In this document: positions 35,175-42,839 of the stretch, piece after piece
Layout: each line of letters starts with the position of its first letter
Numbering within the stretch: the first letter of the stretch is position 1
DNA from: Ereboglobus sp.
GTDB taxonomy: Bacteria > Verrucomicrobiota > Verrucomicrobiia > Opitutales > Opitutaceae
DNA: 64,000 bases
Assembly: GCA_029974595.1 (NCBI GenBank)
Contig: JARKRC010000072.1
Coordinates: 1-64,000 of the forward strand
Direction: 5' to 3'
Notes under the pieces: generated by a model
The model's database searches: none
The model's input: only the letters and a program-made list of their open reading frames with translations
What the model was told of the DNA's origin: nothing
Translations under genes and position numbers: made by a program

Positions 35175-35699
35175 ATGACGGCGGCTTGCGCGGCGGTTTT
35201 CCTGCTTGTTTCAGGCGTCGCGGCCGTTCGCGCCGGGCCGGGATTTTCGGACGCCCTCGGCAAGGCCGACTACGAGGCCGCGGGGCTGGAAAAACTGTCC
35301 GATGCCGAGCGGGCGCGGCTCGACGAGCTGGTCAAGGTTTACGCAGCCGGCAAATACAAGGCCGCTGATGCGCAAACGCCGCCCGCGCCTGCTCCCGCCG
35401 CCACTTCCGCCCCTGCTCCGGCGCCAAAACCAAAAAAGCAGAAGGTGAAAATCGATCCGGGCACCGAGATCGAATACAACACCATGGACACCGAGCTGGC
35501 CGGCACGTTTGCGGGCTTTGAAAAGGGCACGATTTTCACGCTGGCAAACGGCCAGCGCTGGAAGGTGATCGATGGCACGTATGTGTGCGCTCCCGACCCG
35601 CGCATCAAAAAGGTGCGCGTGAAGCCGGGGATTCTGGGGAGTTTTTTCCTGGAGTTCGAAAAAATCGGCACACGCGCGAAAGTGCAGCTGCTGAAGTGA
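35175..35699 (+). CDS. Exported protein of unknown function with Ala/Pro-rich linker
   Basis: I prefer the start MTAACAAVFLLVSG, which puts a signal peptide (to about VRA, residue 20) at the N-terminus. An upstream in-frame ATG lies inside the divergent gene's leader. The 174-residue protein has a short helical segment (ADYEAAGLEKLSDAERARLD), then an Ala/Pro linker of about 25 residues and a basic KPKKQK patch. The C-terminal part is beta-rich (about 105-174, GTIFTLANGQRWKVIDG) and looks like a small SH3- or OB-like barrel. I know no named family for it. Confidence 0.65.
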   Translation: MTAACAAVFLLVSGVAAVRAGPGFSDALGKADYEAAGLEKLSDAERARLDELVKVYAAGKYKAADAQTPPAPAPAATSAPAPAPKPKKQKVKIDPGTEIEYNTMDTELAGTFAGFEKGTIFTLANGQRWKVIDGTYVCAPDPRIKKVRVKPGILGSFFLEFEKIGTRAKVQLLK

Positions 35700-35827
35700 G
35701 GCGCAGGGGCGCGGCCAAAAGAGATCGCTCATCGACGATCCGCGCGTTCGCGACGGCGCAACCTTGACGTCTGGCAGCCGTCATGACTATTTCGAACAAG
35801 CACGCTCCCCTTCCGCCGGAGCACCAT

Positions 35828-36619
35828 ATGCAAAAATCCAGCGCCCTCTCCTTTTTGTTTCCGCTCCCCGCGTTGGTTCTCTGTCTCGCCCTCACGTCGT
35901 GCGTGGGCATGATGGACGGACCGCCCGATGTGACCGTTGCCGCCGACCGCACCAAAGCCGGCGAAAAATACAGGCCGCCCACGCCTGAGAAACCGCAATA
36001 CTACGTGCTCGGCACCGTGGGCGCGCTCGAACTCGGAGCCGTTTACGCGGGTGAAGCGCCCATGCCGGTGCGCAATGAGGTCGAGCCGCTGATTGTCACC
36101 GCCCTCGAAAAACAAAACTTCCGCCAGGCCGGCGAGAAAACGCCGCCGCCCACGCTCGTCATCATCTACGCATGGGGCAGCATCAATCCCGACGAGATCG
36201 ACATGGGCGATCCCGACGCGCCGCCAGTCCAGCTCAACACCGGCCAGATGCTCCGCATCGTCGCCACGAAAAACGACGACCTCACCCCGGGCAGCTTCGA
36301 CCGCAACTACAATCTTCCCGACATCACCGAGGGCCGGCACTTCCTCCTCATCGGCGCGTATGATTACGCCTCGTTCGACCTCGGCGATCCCAAGCGAAAA
36401 CGCACCATCCTGTGGCGCGCCAGGCTCAGCGTGCCCAACGCGAGCGCCACGCTCGCCCAGTCAATCCCCGCGCTTCTCGAAACGGGCGCGGATTTCTTCG
36501 GCCAGGACGGCCCCAGCACCACGCTCGCCGGAAAACTGCGCAAGGGCACGGTGGAGGTCGGCGAAGCCAAAGTCGTCGAGGAAGACGTGAAAGCGAAGGG
36601 AAGCGAAAAGGGGAAATGA
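35828..36619 (+). CDS. Predicted lipoprotein of unknown function
   Basis: The start at MQKSSALSFLF gives a lipoprotein signal with the lipobox LTSC (Cys about residue 24); an upstream ATG adds 15 residues with no signal character. The mature 240 residues contain YYVLGTVGALELG, TLVIIYAWGSINPDEIDMGD and HFLLIGAYDYASFDLGD, a mixed alpha/beta pattern resembling envelope lipoproteins of unknown role. The C-terminus is charged. It converges with an SGNH lipoprotein gene, and the two share a hairpin terminator. Confidence 0.7.
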   Translation: MQKSSALSFLFPLPALVLCLALTSCVGMMDGPPDVTVAADRTKAGEKYRPPTPEKPQYYVLGTVGALELGAVYAGEAPMPVRNEVEPLIVTALEKQNFRQAGEKTPPPTLVIIYAWGSINPDEIDMGDPDAPPVQLNTGQMLRIVATKNDDLTPGSFDRNYNLPDITEGRHFLLIGAYDYASFDLGDPKRKRTILWRARLSVPNASATLAQSIPALLETGADFFGQDGPSTTLAGKLRKGTVEVGEAKVVEEDVKAKGSEKGK

Positions 36620-36636
36620 GAAGGGTGAAAAGTGAA

Positions 36637-36655
36637 GGGCGCGAAGTCCGCGCCC
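36637..36655. terminator. Bidirectional hairpin between convergent genes
   Basis: GGGCGCG-AAGTC-CGCGCCC, a 7-bp GC stem, lies between two convergent lipoprotein genes. The A-rich sequence before it and the CTTCC after it give only weak U-tracts. Confidence 0.55.
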
Positions 36656-36680
36656 CTTCCCTTGCGCGCCATCTCGCGGC

Positions 36681-37469
36681 TTACTTCACCAGTTTCGCCA
36701 GCGGTTCGCGAATCGCGTCGGCCCAGATCTGGTAGCCTTTGGCATTCGGGTGCAGGAAGTCGGGCATCACGTCCTTCGGGAGCGTGCCATCCGCGTCCAG
36801 GAATTTCCCGCCGATGTCCAGAAAGACGATGTTCTTTCCGTCGGCCAGATTCTTGATGATCGCATTGATTTCGTTGACCTGAATGCGCTGCGGATGATCC
36901 GGTTTCTCGCCGCGCGGGAAAACGGCCAGCAGGAGAATCTTTGAATTGGGAAGATTTTTGCGCAGGTGGGAGACGATGGCCGTCACGCCATTCGCGGTTT
37001 CGGCGGGCGTGTTGCGCGGGGTCGTCTTGTCCTTTTCAAACCCGGTGTTGTTCGTGCCGATCATGAGCACGACGGCCTTCGGTTTCATTACGCCAAGTTC
37101 GCCGTTTTGCAGGCGCCAGAGCACATGCTGCGTGCGGTCGCCGCTGATGCCGAGGTTGACGGGTTTATACTGGCCGAAATTTTTCTCCCAGATTTCGAGC
37201 GCGCCTTTTTTCTCGTTGCGCCAGCCGTCGGTGATCGAGTCGCCGATGAAGAGCACCTGGCAGTCGGGCGAGTTTTTCGCAGTCTCGACAAAACCCTCGT
37301 GACGCTTGACCCATTTTTCAGTGCGCGGCTCGGGTTGCGTGGCGGTGCTCGACGGAATGGCCGAAAGTTCGGGCGTCGTGCAGCCGGAGAATGCCAGAGC
37401 GCCGGACACCACCAAGGCGAGCGCGGACAGGGAGGCGAGGAGTGGACGAATGCGGATTTTGTTTTTCAT
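36681..37469 (-). CDS. SGNH/GDSL hydrolase lipoprotein (PAF-acetylhydrolase-like)
   Basis: The 262-residue protein has a lipobox-like LAFSGC (Cys about 30). Block I is VLFIGDSITDGW, with the nucleophile Ser. NLGISGDRTQHVLWRL and VLMIGTNNTG form the Gly and Asn blocks, and PDFLHPNAKGY carries the Asp/His pair. This pattern is that of the PAF-acetylhydrolase beta/gamma-like SGNH group, common in verrucomicrobial esterases that deacetylate sugars. It precedes the alkaline phosphatase gene on the other side with only 35 bases between, but the phosphatase lies upstream, so the two could be co-transcribed. Confidence 0.87.
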   Translation of the reverse strand: MKNKIRIRPLLASLSALALVVSGALAFSGCTTPELSAIPSSTATQPEPRTEKWVKRHEGFVETAKNSPDCQVLFIGDSITDGWRNEKKGALEIWEKNFGQYKPVNLGISGDRTQHVLWRLQNGELGVMKPKAVVLMIGTNNTGFEKDKTTPRNTPAETANGVTAIVSHLRKNLPNSKILLLAVFPRGEKPDHPQRIQVNEINAIIKNLADGKNIVFLDIGGKFLDADGTLPKDVMPDFLHPNAKGYQIWADAIREPLAKLVK

Positions 37470-37504
37470 GGGATTGTGAGAGCGGAGTTCGCGCGGCGCG
37501 GTTT

Positions 37505-39280
37505 TTATTTCTGCGCGGAAAGGTCGAGGCCCCAGAGTTTGCCGATGATCCGGCCAACATCGGTGTTGTCGATGAGCGGGCGATCGAACCTGGCGGAGCC
37601 GGGGCCGTAGGCGAGGAAGCGCACGGGAATGTCGGTGTGGCTGGTCGTGTCATACGATATGACGAGTTTTCCGCCGGCGTTTATTTTGGCGCTCAGCGCG
37701 CCGGTCTCGTGGTCGGCGGTGACCATGACGAGCGTGTCCCCGCGCGCGCTTGCGAATTCGAGCGCGGCCTTGACCGCCCAGTCCACCTGGAGCGTGCCCC
37801 GCACGCTCAACTCGGGATCGTTGCCGTGGCCGCCCTTGTCCGTGATGGCGCATTCCACCATCATGAAGAAGCCCTTGTCATTCCGGGCAAGCCGGGCGAG
37901 CGCCGTCTTTGTCAGGTCGCCCAGGCAAGTCTCGGAATCCAGCGTGCCGGCGGGCATGAAACCGATGACGCGTTTGCCGGCGGGCGCCTGCTCGAAGGCC
38001 GCCTGGCTTTCGATGCACACATAGCCGGCGGAAGTCATCTCCTTGATGAGGTTCCTGCCATCCTCGCGCTTGCCGTCCCCCGTCCCCTTGCCGAGGAACC
38101 AAGGCTTTCCTTTCACTCCGCCGATGAGGATGTCATACCCGGAGGCAGCCGCGGAAGCGGCGATTTCCTCGTAGTAGTTTCGCGCCGGCACATGCGCGTA
38201 GAAGCCGGCGGGCGTGGCGTCGTTGATCGCGTCCGACGTAATGAGCGCGACCGACTTGCCCTTTTGCCTGAAGGCGGCCTCGGGGACGGAGATGACGACT
38301 TGTTTGTCCTCGGTCATGCCCAGCCGGGAATTTTTCGTCTTGATGCCGGCGGCGAGCGCCGTGGCGGACGCGGCGGAGTCCGTAACCCGGTCTCCCAGCG
38401 ACACCGTGGCGCAGCGGGTATCGACGGGAAGCTGTTCCATGACAAGGCGGCCCTCCGCCTTGTGCTGATAGAGCGAGGTCAACTGCAACGCGCCCGGCCC
38501 CATGCCGTCACCGATGATGAGAATCACGTTTTTAGGGACCGCGTTCGGGTCAAACGCGGCGAGCGGTTTTTCGAGCGTCGGCGCGACATAGGTTTTGTCG
38601 AGTTTCAGGTCGGGCTTGATGCCGGAAATCTTCACGTCGTCGCCGAGGGTGACGGCGACCACCATCCACGCGCTTTCGCGAGCCGCGAAGCGGACGGATT
38701 TGACGGGCTTGGGCTCGAGTTTGAACTTGCTCGCGAAGAGCGACACTTGGGTGTTGGAGTTGTAGGCCGTCCAGACGCGGGCGGCGTTTTTGTAGGCGTT
38801 GGGTTTTGCCCAATCGGCCACATCGCGCCCGAAGCGCACGCGCCATTCTTTTGTCGAGCCGTCCGCATACTCCACCGTCAGCAGTCCCGTCACCTTCAAC
38901 GCCTTGGCGGGAGGGCACCATGCCGCGCCGTGCAGCAGATACAGCATCGCTCCCTGTTTCCCGGCCACTGGGATTTCGGCATTCGCCGGCAGGTAAGGCC
39001 GCATGGGGCCGCCCAGCACGATGCAGGATTTTCCACGCGTCGCCTTATCACTCAGGATGTCGAAGGGTATTCCCGAGACTTTCAGCCGCCCGGACTTGAT
39101 AACGCTCAAATCATTGCCGCCCAAGTCAATCCATCCGCCTAGCCGGTCATCCGCCTCTTTGTCGGCGAACGCGGTATTGGCGCCTTTCCCCAAGGGTAGC
39201 GGCGTGAATGAAGGCGCGGCTGCAAGGCTCAATGCGCTTGCGAACAACAGGCAGATCAAAACCCGGACTGATTTTTCCAT
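37505..39280 (-). CDS. Alkaline phosphatase with long N-terminal beta-sandwich extension
   Basis: I chose MEKSVRVLIC as start to expose the signal peptide (to about residue 21). The 591-residue exported enzyme has an N-terminal 220-residue region, predicted all-beta, with TVEYADGSTKEWRVRFG. The phosphatase core follows: NVILIIGDGMGPG (metal-binding Asp), VTDSAASATALAAG with the nucleophile Ser302, SAVALITSDAINDATPAGF-like TSDAI, and VTADHETGALS with a metal-binding Asp/His. The E. coli enzyme lacks such an N-terminal domain. It probably hydrolyses phosphate monoesters outside the inner membrane. It may be co-transcribed with the SGNH lipoprotein gene. Confidence 0.92.
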   Translation of the reverse strand: MEKSVRVLICLLFASALSLAAAPSFTPLPLGKGANTAFADKEADDRLGGWIDLGGNDLSVIKSGRLKVSGIPFDILSDKATRGKSCIVLGGPMRPYLPANAEIPVAGKQGAMLYLLHGAAWCPPAKALKVTGLLTVEYADGSTKEWRVRFGRDVADWAKPNAYKNAARVWTAYNSNTQVSLFASKFKLEPKPVKSVRFAARESAWMVVAVTLGDDVKISGIKPDLKLDKTYVAPTLEKPLAAFDPNAVPKNVILIIGDGMGPGALQLTSLYQHKAEGRLVMEQLPVDTRCATVSLGDRVTDSAASATALAAGIKTKNSRLGMTEDKQVVISVPEAAFRQKGKSVALITSDAINDATPAGFYAHVPARNYYEEIAASAAASGYDILIGGVKGKPWFLGKGTGDGKREDGRNLIKEMTSAGYVCIESQAAFEQAPAGKRVIGFMPAGTLDSETCLGDLTKTALARLARNDKGFFMMVECAITDKGGHGNDPELSVRGTLQVDWAVKAALEFASARGDTLVMVTADHETGALSAKINAGGKLVISYDTTSHTDIPVRFLAYGPGSARFDRPLIDNTDVGRIIGKLWGLDLSAQK

Positions 39281-39354
39281 GGTATGATTATGCATCGGTC
39301 TCCAGCCAAGGTTCAAGTCACAAGTCGGCAACTCCCCACATGATAATTATATAC

Positions 39355-40530
39355 TCACGCCCTGCGCTCACGCTTGTAATCTTCGCGATATTCGCGCGGC
39401 GACTTGCCCGTGCAGGCCGCGAACATCCGCATGAATGCGGACAGGGACGAATAGCCGCAGCTCTGCGAAATGGCGTCGAGGGACAATTCGGTTTGCCGCA
39501 GCAGGCGCTTCGCGTTTTGCAGGCGCAGCTCGACAAAAAAATCGTGCACGGTCCGCCCCAAATCGGCGTGGAACACCCGGTCAAGCGTGCGCCGCGGCAG
39601 CCCCACGGCGGCGGCCACCTGATCGGTGCCGGCCGGCCGGTGGCATTCCGCGCGCATGAAATCAACCGCCTTGAGCACCGCCGGACGCGCCGGCGGCAGC
39701 CGGTCTGTCGAGGCGCGGCTGACCACTTCGAGCGGCGCCACCCGCCGCCACCGTTGCTCCGCCGGCTTTCCGGACAGCAGCCGTTCCAGTGTTTCCGCCG
39801 CTGCACGGCCGATTTTGCGCGCCGGCAGGGCCACGCTGGAAAGGCGCGGCAGGGTCACCTCGCAGATCAATTCGTCATCACCGATTCCGATCACCCCGAC
39901 TTCGTCCGGCACACGGATTTCGGCCCAGCGGCACGCCGCGAGCACGCGTTCGGCCATTTTGTCATCATAGGCCAGCACGCCGATGGGTTTCGGCAGCGCG
40001 CGCAGCCATTGTATCAAATCCTCAATATCCATCTGGCCATCGCGCCGGCGGTCCTCGAATGTGAGGCTGCCGGGCCCCGCCTGCTTTATGAGGTTTGCCG
40101 CGCGGTCGGACGAGGGATGGCTGCCGGCGAGTCCGCAATATCCGAGGTGCTCAAAACCGACGGCACGCAGGTGGCCGACCGCCATGCGCACCAGCGCCGC
40201 GTCGTCCACGAACACGGCGGCGTCGGCCAGCGGCAGGTGCCGGGCGCTTGTCTCCACGCAAACCACGCCCTTGTTTTTCACCGCCTCCTGCAACTGGCGC
40301 GACCGGTCATAAAAAATCGCGCCGTCGAGATCGATGTCCGCCAGCCTGGCAATTTCATCCTCGTTGTCCTGACGCATCAGATAGAGCCGCCAGTTTCGCT
40401 CCAGCGCATATTGATAACAACCCAGCAGGCGTTCGCGTCCGGGGCCGTCGCGGGTGTCGATGCAGACAGCGACGTGCAGCGGTTCACCCGGTTTCCGCCG
40501 GGCGCGGGACATCCTTCGACTACCGGCCAT
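39355..40530 (-). CDS. XylR-type transcriptional regulator (LacI-like sensor plus AraC HTH)
   Basis: The 391-residue cytoplasmic regulator combines a periplasmic-binding-protein-like sensor (about 15-280: LDGAIFYDRSRQ, GHLRAVGFEHLGYCG, GVLAYDDKMAERVLAA, EVGVIGIGDDELICE) with a C-terminal AraC domain (about 285-391: QVAAAVGLPRRTLDRVF and SQSCGYSSLSAFMRMFAACTG). E. coli XylR has this order and activates divergent xylose genes. An in-frame ATG six codons downstream (40512) is a possible alternative start. It is divergent from an eight-gene galactan-type operon, which is its likely target. Confidence 0.92.
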   Translation of the reverse strand: MAGSRRMSRARRKPGEPLHVAVCIDTRDGPGRERLLGCYQYALERNWRLYLMRQDNEDEIARLADIDLDGAIFYDRSRQLQEAVKNKGVVCVETSARHLPLADAAVFVDDAALVRMAVGHLRAVGFEHLGYCGLAGSHPSSDRAANLIKQAGPGSLTFEDRRRDGQMDIEDLIQWLRALPKPIGVLAYDDKMAERVLAACRWAEIRVPDEVGVIGIGDDELICEVTLPRLSSVALPARKIGRAAAETLERLLSGKPAEQRWRRVAPLEVVSRASTDRLPPARPAVLKAVDFMRAECHRPAGTDQVAAAVGLPRRTLDRVFHADLGRTVHDFFVELRLQNAKRLLRQTELSLDAISQSCGYSSLSAFMRMFAACTGKSPREYREDYKRERRA

Positions 40531-40564
40531 GTTCCGGAGGCAAACGTTTCGCCGGGCAAGGTCA

Positions 40565-40601
40565 ATGGCCTAAAATAGAAATACGCTGGCCTATTTGGCC
40601 A
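40565..40601 (+). promoter_or_regulatory. Divergent promoter region with TGGCC palindrome
   Basis: TGGCC-TATTT-GGCCA (40587-40601) is a perfect inverted repeat, and a matching half-site ATGGCCTA lies at 40565-40572. A TAAAAT -10-like hexamer (40571-40576) lies between. This is the only structured part of the 107-base gap between the regulator and the operon, so it is a candidate operator of the XylR-type regulator. Confidence 0.5.
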
Positions 40602-40637
40602 TTTGCCAGCCATGCCCGCGCCGGTAGTATCACCACC

Positions 40638-42839
40638 ATGCTTGAGAGTTCCCGCCGTTTTCGCTTCCCCGCCGCCGCGTTTGCGCTGGCTGCCGCCTTG
40701 GTGGCAACCCTTTCGCTGCGCGCCGCGCAAACGCCATCTCAGCCCCCGCGTATAATCGTTTCGTGGGAACGCTGGCCGGACTCCGACGCGGCAACCACCG
40801 CCACCGCCGCGCCCGACGCCGCGGCGCCCGGCTGGCTTCGGCTAACGGCAAAAAAGGAAAACGCCGGCGCCCTCGTCCTGCGCGCGCCGGGCGGCGTTTG
40901 GGACTTGGGTGCGTTCGCCGAAATCGCCGTGCCGCTTCGCAATCCCGGCCCGGCGCCGGTGGCCGTGATGCTCGAAATCCGCGACACCGCCTCGCTCGAC
41001 GGTCCGGTCAAAGCGCATCCCCGGACCTACCGCGCGCGGGCGGCGCTGCCCGGGGACGGCTCGACGGTGTGGCTGGCGGTGCCGCTCGGCACAAAAAATC
41101 CCGGCCCGCTCGCTGCGCGCTTCCTTTCCATGCAAGCCGCCCCCGCCGACTTCGCGCGCCACGGTTTCATGGACGGCGCGGGCATCGCGCAAGTTTCCCT
41201 CCGTTTCACGAGCGCCGCCGCCGGCGCCGCCATTGCCGTCGGTCCCGTCCAGGCCCGCGGCGTGCCCGAACCGTGGCGAGACTGGCCGGAATCGCGCGTG
41301 TTTCCACTGGTGGATGAGTTCGGCCAATACGCGCATCGCTCATGGCCCGGAAAAATCAACTCGGCGGACGACTTTGCCGCCCGCCGCGAGGCCGAGGACG
41401 CCAATCTCGCCGCGCACGCACGCCCGCAGGACTGGAACTGCTACGGCGGCTGGGCCGGCGGTCCGCAACGCCGCGCCACGGGGTTTTTCCGCGTGGAAAA
41501 AATCGACGGCCAGTGGTGGATGATCGACCCCGACGGGCGGCTCTTCTGGTCGCATGGCGTGGTGCGCGTGGCCACGCGCCAGCGCGTCGGCGGCGTTTAC
41601 CGCGGCACCCCGCTGCCGGATCGCGAACACTTGTTCCGGCTGCCGCCGAAGGACTCGCCACTCGGCCGCTTTTACGACACCGAGGCGCCCTCGACGCGGG
41701 GCTACTATTTCGGAAAAGGCACGCACGCCGTGTATGATTTTCTCGAAGCAAACCTCTTTCGCAAATACGGCGGGGATTGGACGACGGAATTTGAGGATCG
41801 CGCGATGCGGCGGCTGGATAGCTGGGGACTGAACACCATTGCCAATTCTTCCGACCCCGCCGTTTATCTGCGGCGGAAAACGCCCTACACCGCCATCGTC
41901 TATTCCGCGCCGATGGGCGGAACCGAGTTCCGTGTCGAGGCGTCCGACGGCAACTGGGGCAAGCTGCCCGATCCCTTCGACCCGGCCTGGCGGCGGCACA
42001 TGGACCACGTCCTGCGCACCGAGTTGAAGGACTCGCTGAACGACCCGTGGTGCCTTGGCTTCTTCGTGGACAACGAGCTGAAATGGGGCGACACCTGCCA
42101 CACCGCCGAGGTCGTGCTCGCCTCGCCGCCGACGCAACCGGCCAAGCGCGCCTTCGTCGAAATCCTGCGCAAAAAATACGACGGCATCGTCGCCCTCAAC
42201 GCTGCCTGGGGCACGGCGCACACGGATTGGGATGCGCTGCTCGCGGCCACAACGACGCCCGATCGCGGGATCCCCGCCGCGAAGGCCGACCTGGAGATGC
42301 TGAGCGACCGTTTCATCGACGAGTATTTCAGCGGCTGCCGCGCCGCGCTCAAGGCCACCTCGCCCCATCACCTCTACCTCGGCGCGCGCTTCTCGCATCC
42401 TACCTGGTTCGTCACGCGCATCGCCGCGCGGCATTGCGACGTGATCAGCGAAAATATCTACGCGCCCACCCTCGACGTTTTCCGCCTCGCGCCGGGCGTG
42501 GACCTGCCCGTGCTGATCGGCGAATTTCACTTCGGCGCGCCCGACCGCGGCCTTTTTGATCCGTCGCTCGTCCCCGTGGCCGACCAGGCCGCCCGCGCCA
42601 CCGCCTACCGCGAGTATGTCGCCAGCGCGCTCCGGCATCCGTCCATCGTCGGCACGCACTGGTTTCAATTTTACGACCAGCCCACGACCGGACGCTTCGA
42701 CGGTGAAAACTTCCAGACCGGGTTGGTGGATATTTGCGACACGCCCTACGCCGAAACCATCGCCGCCGTGCGCGCCACCGCCGCCTCGCTGTATCAAACC
42801 CGCGTCGCCGCCGCGGAAAAACAGAAGCCAATAAAATGA
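40638..42839 (+). CDS. Secreted GH50-like agarase-family beta-galactosidase
   Basis: The true start is MLESSRRFRF, followed by a signal peptide (to about LRAAQ); longer upstream frames run through the regulator gene. The 733-residue protein has an N-terminal carbohydrate-binding-like sandwich (about 35-210), then the catalytic barrel with FPLVDEFGQYAH, WWMIDPDGRLFWSHGV, the acid/base Glu480 in FFVDNELKWGD and the nucleophile Glu629 in LIGEFHFGAPDRG. These are the GH50 beta-agarase signatures. It probably releases galactose-containing units from a beta-linked galactan outside the cytoplasm. It is the first gene of the operon and overlaps the next by ATGA. Confidence 0.88.
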   Translation: MLESSRRFRFPAAAFALAAALVATLSLRAAQTPSQPPRIIVSWERWPDSDAATTATAAPDAAAPGWLRLTAKKENAGALVLRAPGGVWDLGAFAEIAVPLRNPGPAPVAVMLEIRDTASLDGPVKAHPRTYRARAALPGDGSTVWLAVPLGTKNPGPLAARFLSMQAAPADFARHGFMDGAGIAQVSLRFTSAAAGAAIAVGPVQARGVPEPWRDWPESRVFPLVDEFGQYAHRSWPGKINSADDFAARREAEDANLAAHARPQDWNCYGGWAGGPQRRATGFFRVEKIDGQWWMIDPDGRLFWSHGVVRVATRQRVGGVYRGTPLPDREHLFRLPPKDSPLGRFYDTEAPSTRGYYFGKGTHAVYDFLEANLFRKYGGDWTTEFEDRAMRRLDSWGLNTIANSSDPAVYLRRKTPYTAIVYSAPMGGTEFRVEASDGNWGKLPDPFDPAWRRHMDHVLRTELKDSLNDPWCLGFFVDNELKWGDTCHTAEVVLASPPTQPAKRAFVEILRKKYDGIVALNAAWGTAHTDWDALLAATTTPDRGIPAAKADLEMLSDRFIDEYFSGCRAALKATSPHHLYLGARFSHPTWFVTRIAARHCDVISENIYAPTLDVFRLAPGVDLPVLIGEFHFGAPDRGLFDPSLVPVADQAARATAYREYVASALRHPSIVGTHWFQFYDQPTTGRFDGENFQTGLVDICDTPYAETIAAVRATAASLYQTRVAAAEKQKPIK

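Noticed and set aside
37391-39142. 583-codon plus-strand frame opposite the alkaline phosphatase
   Set aside because: Shadow of a well-supported gene; Arg/Gly/His-rich and without recognisable motifs.
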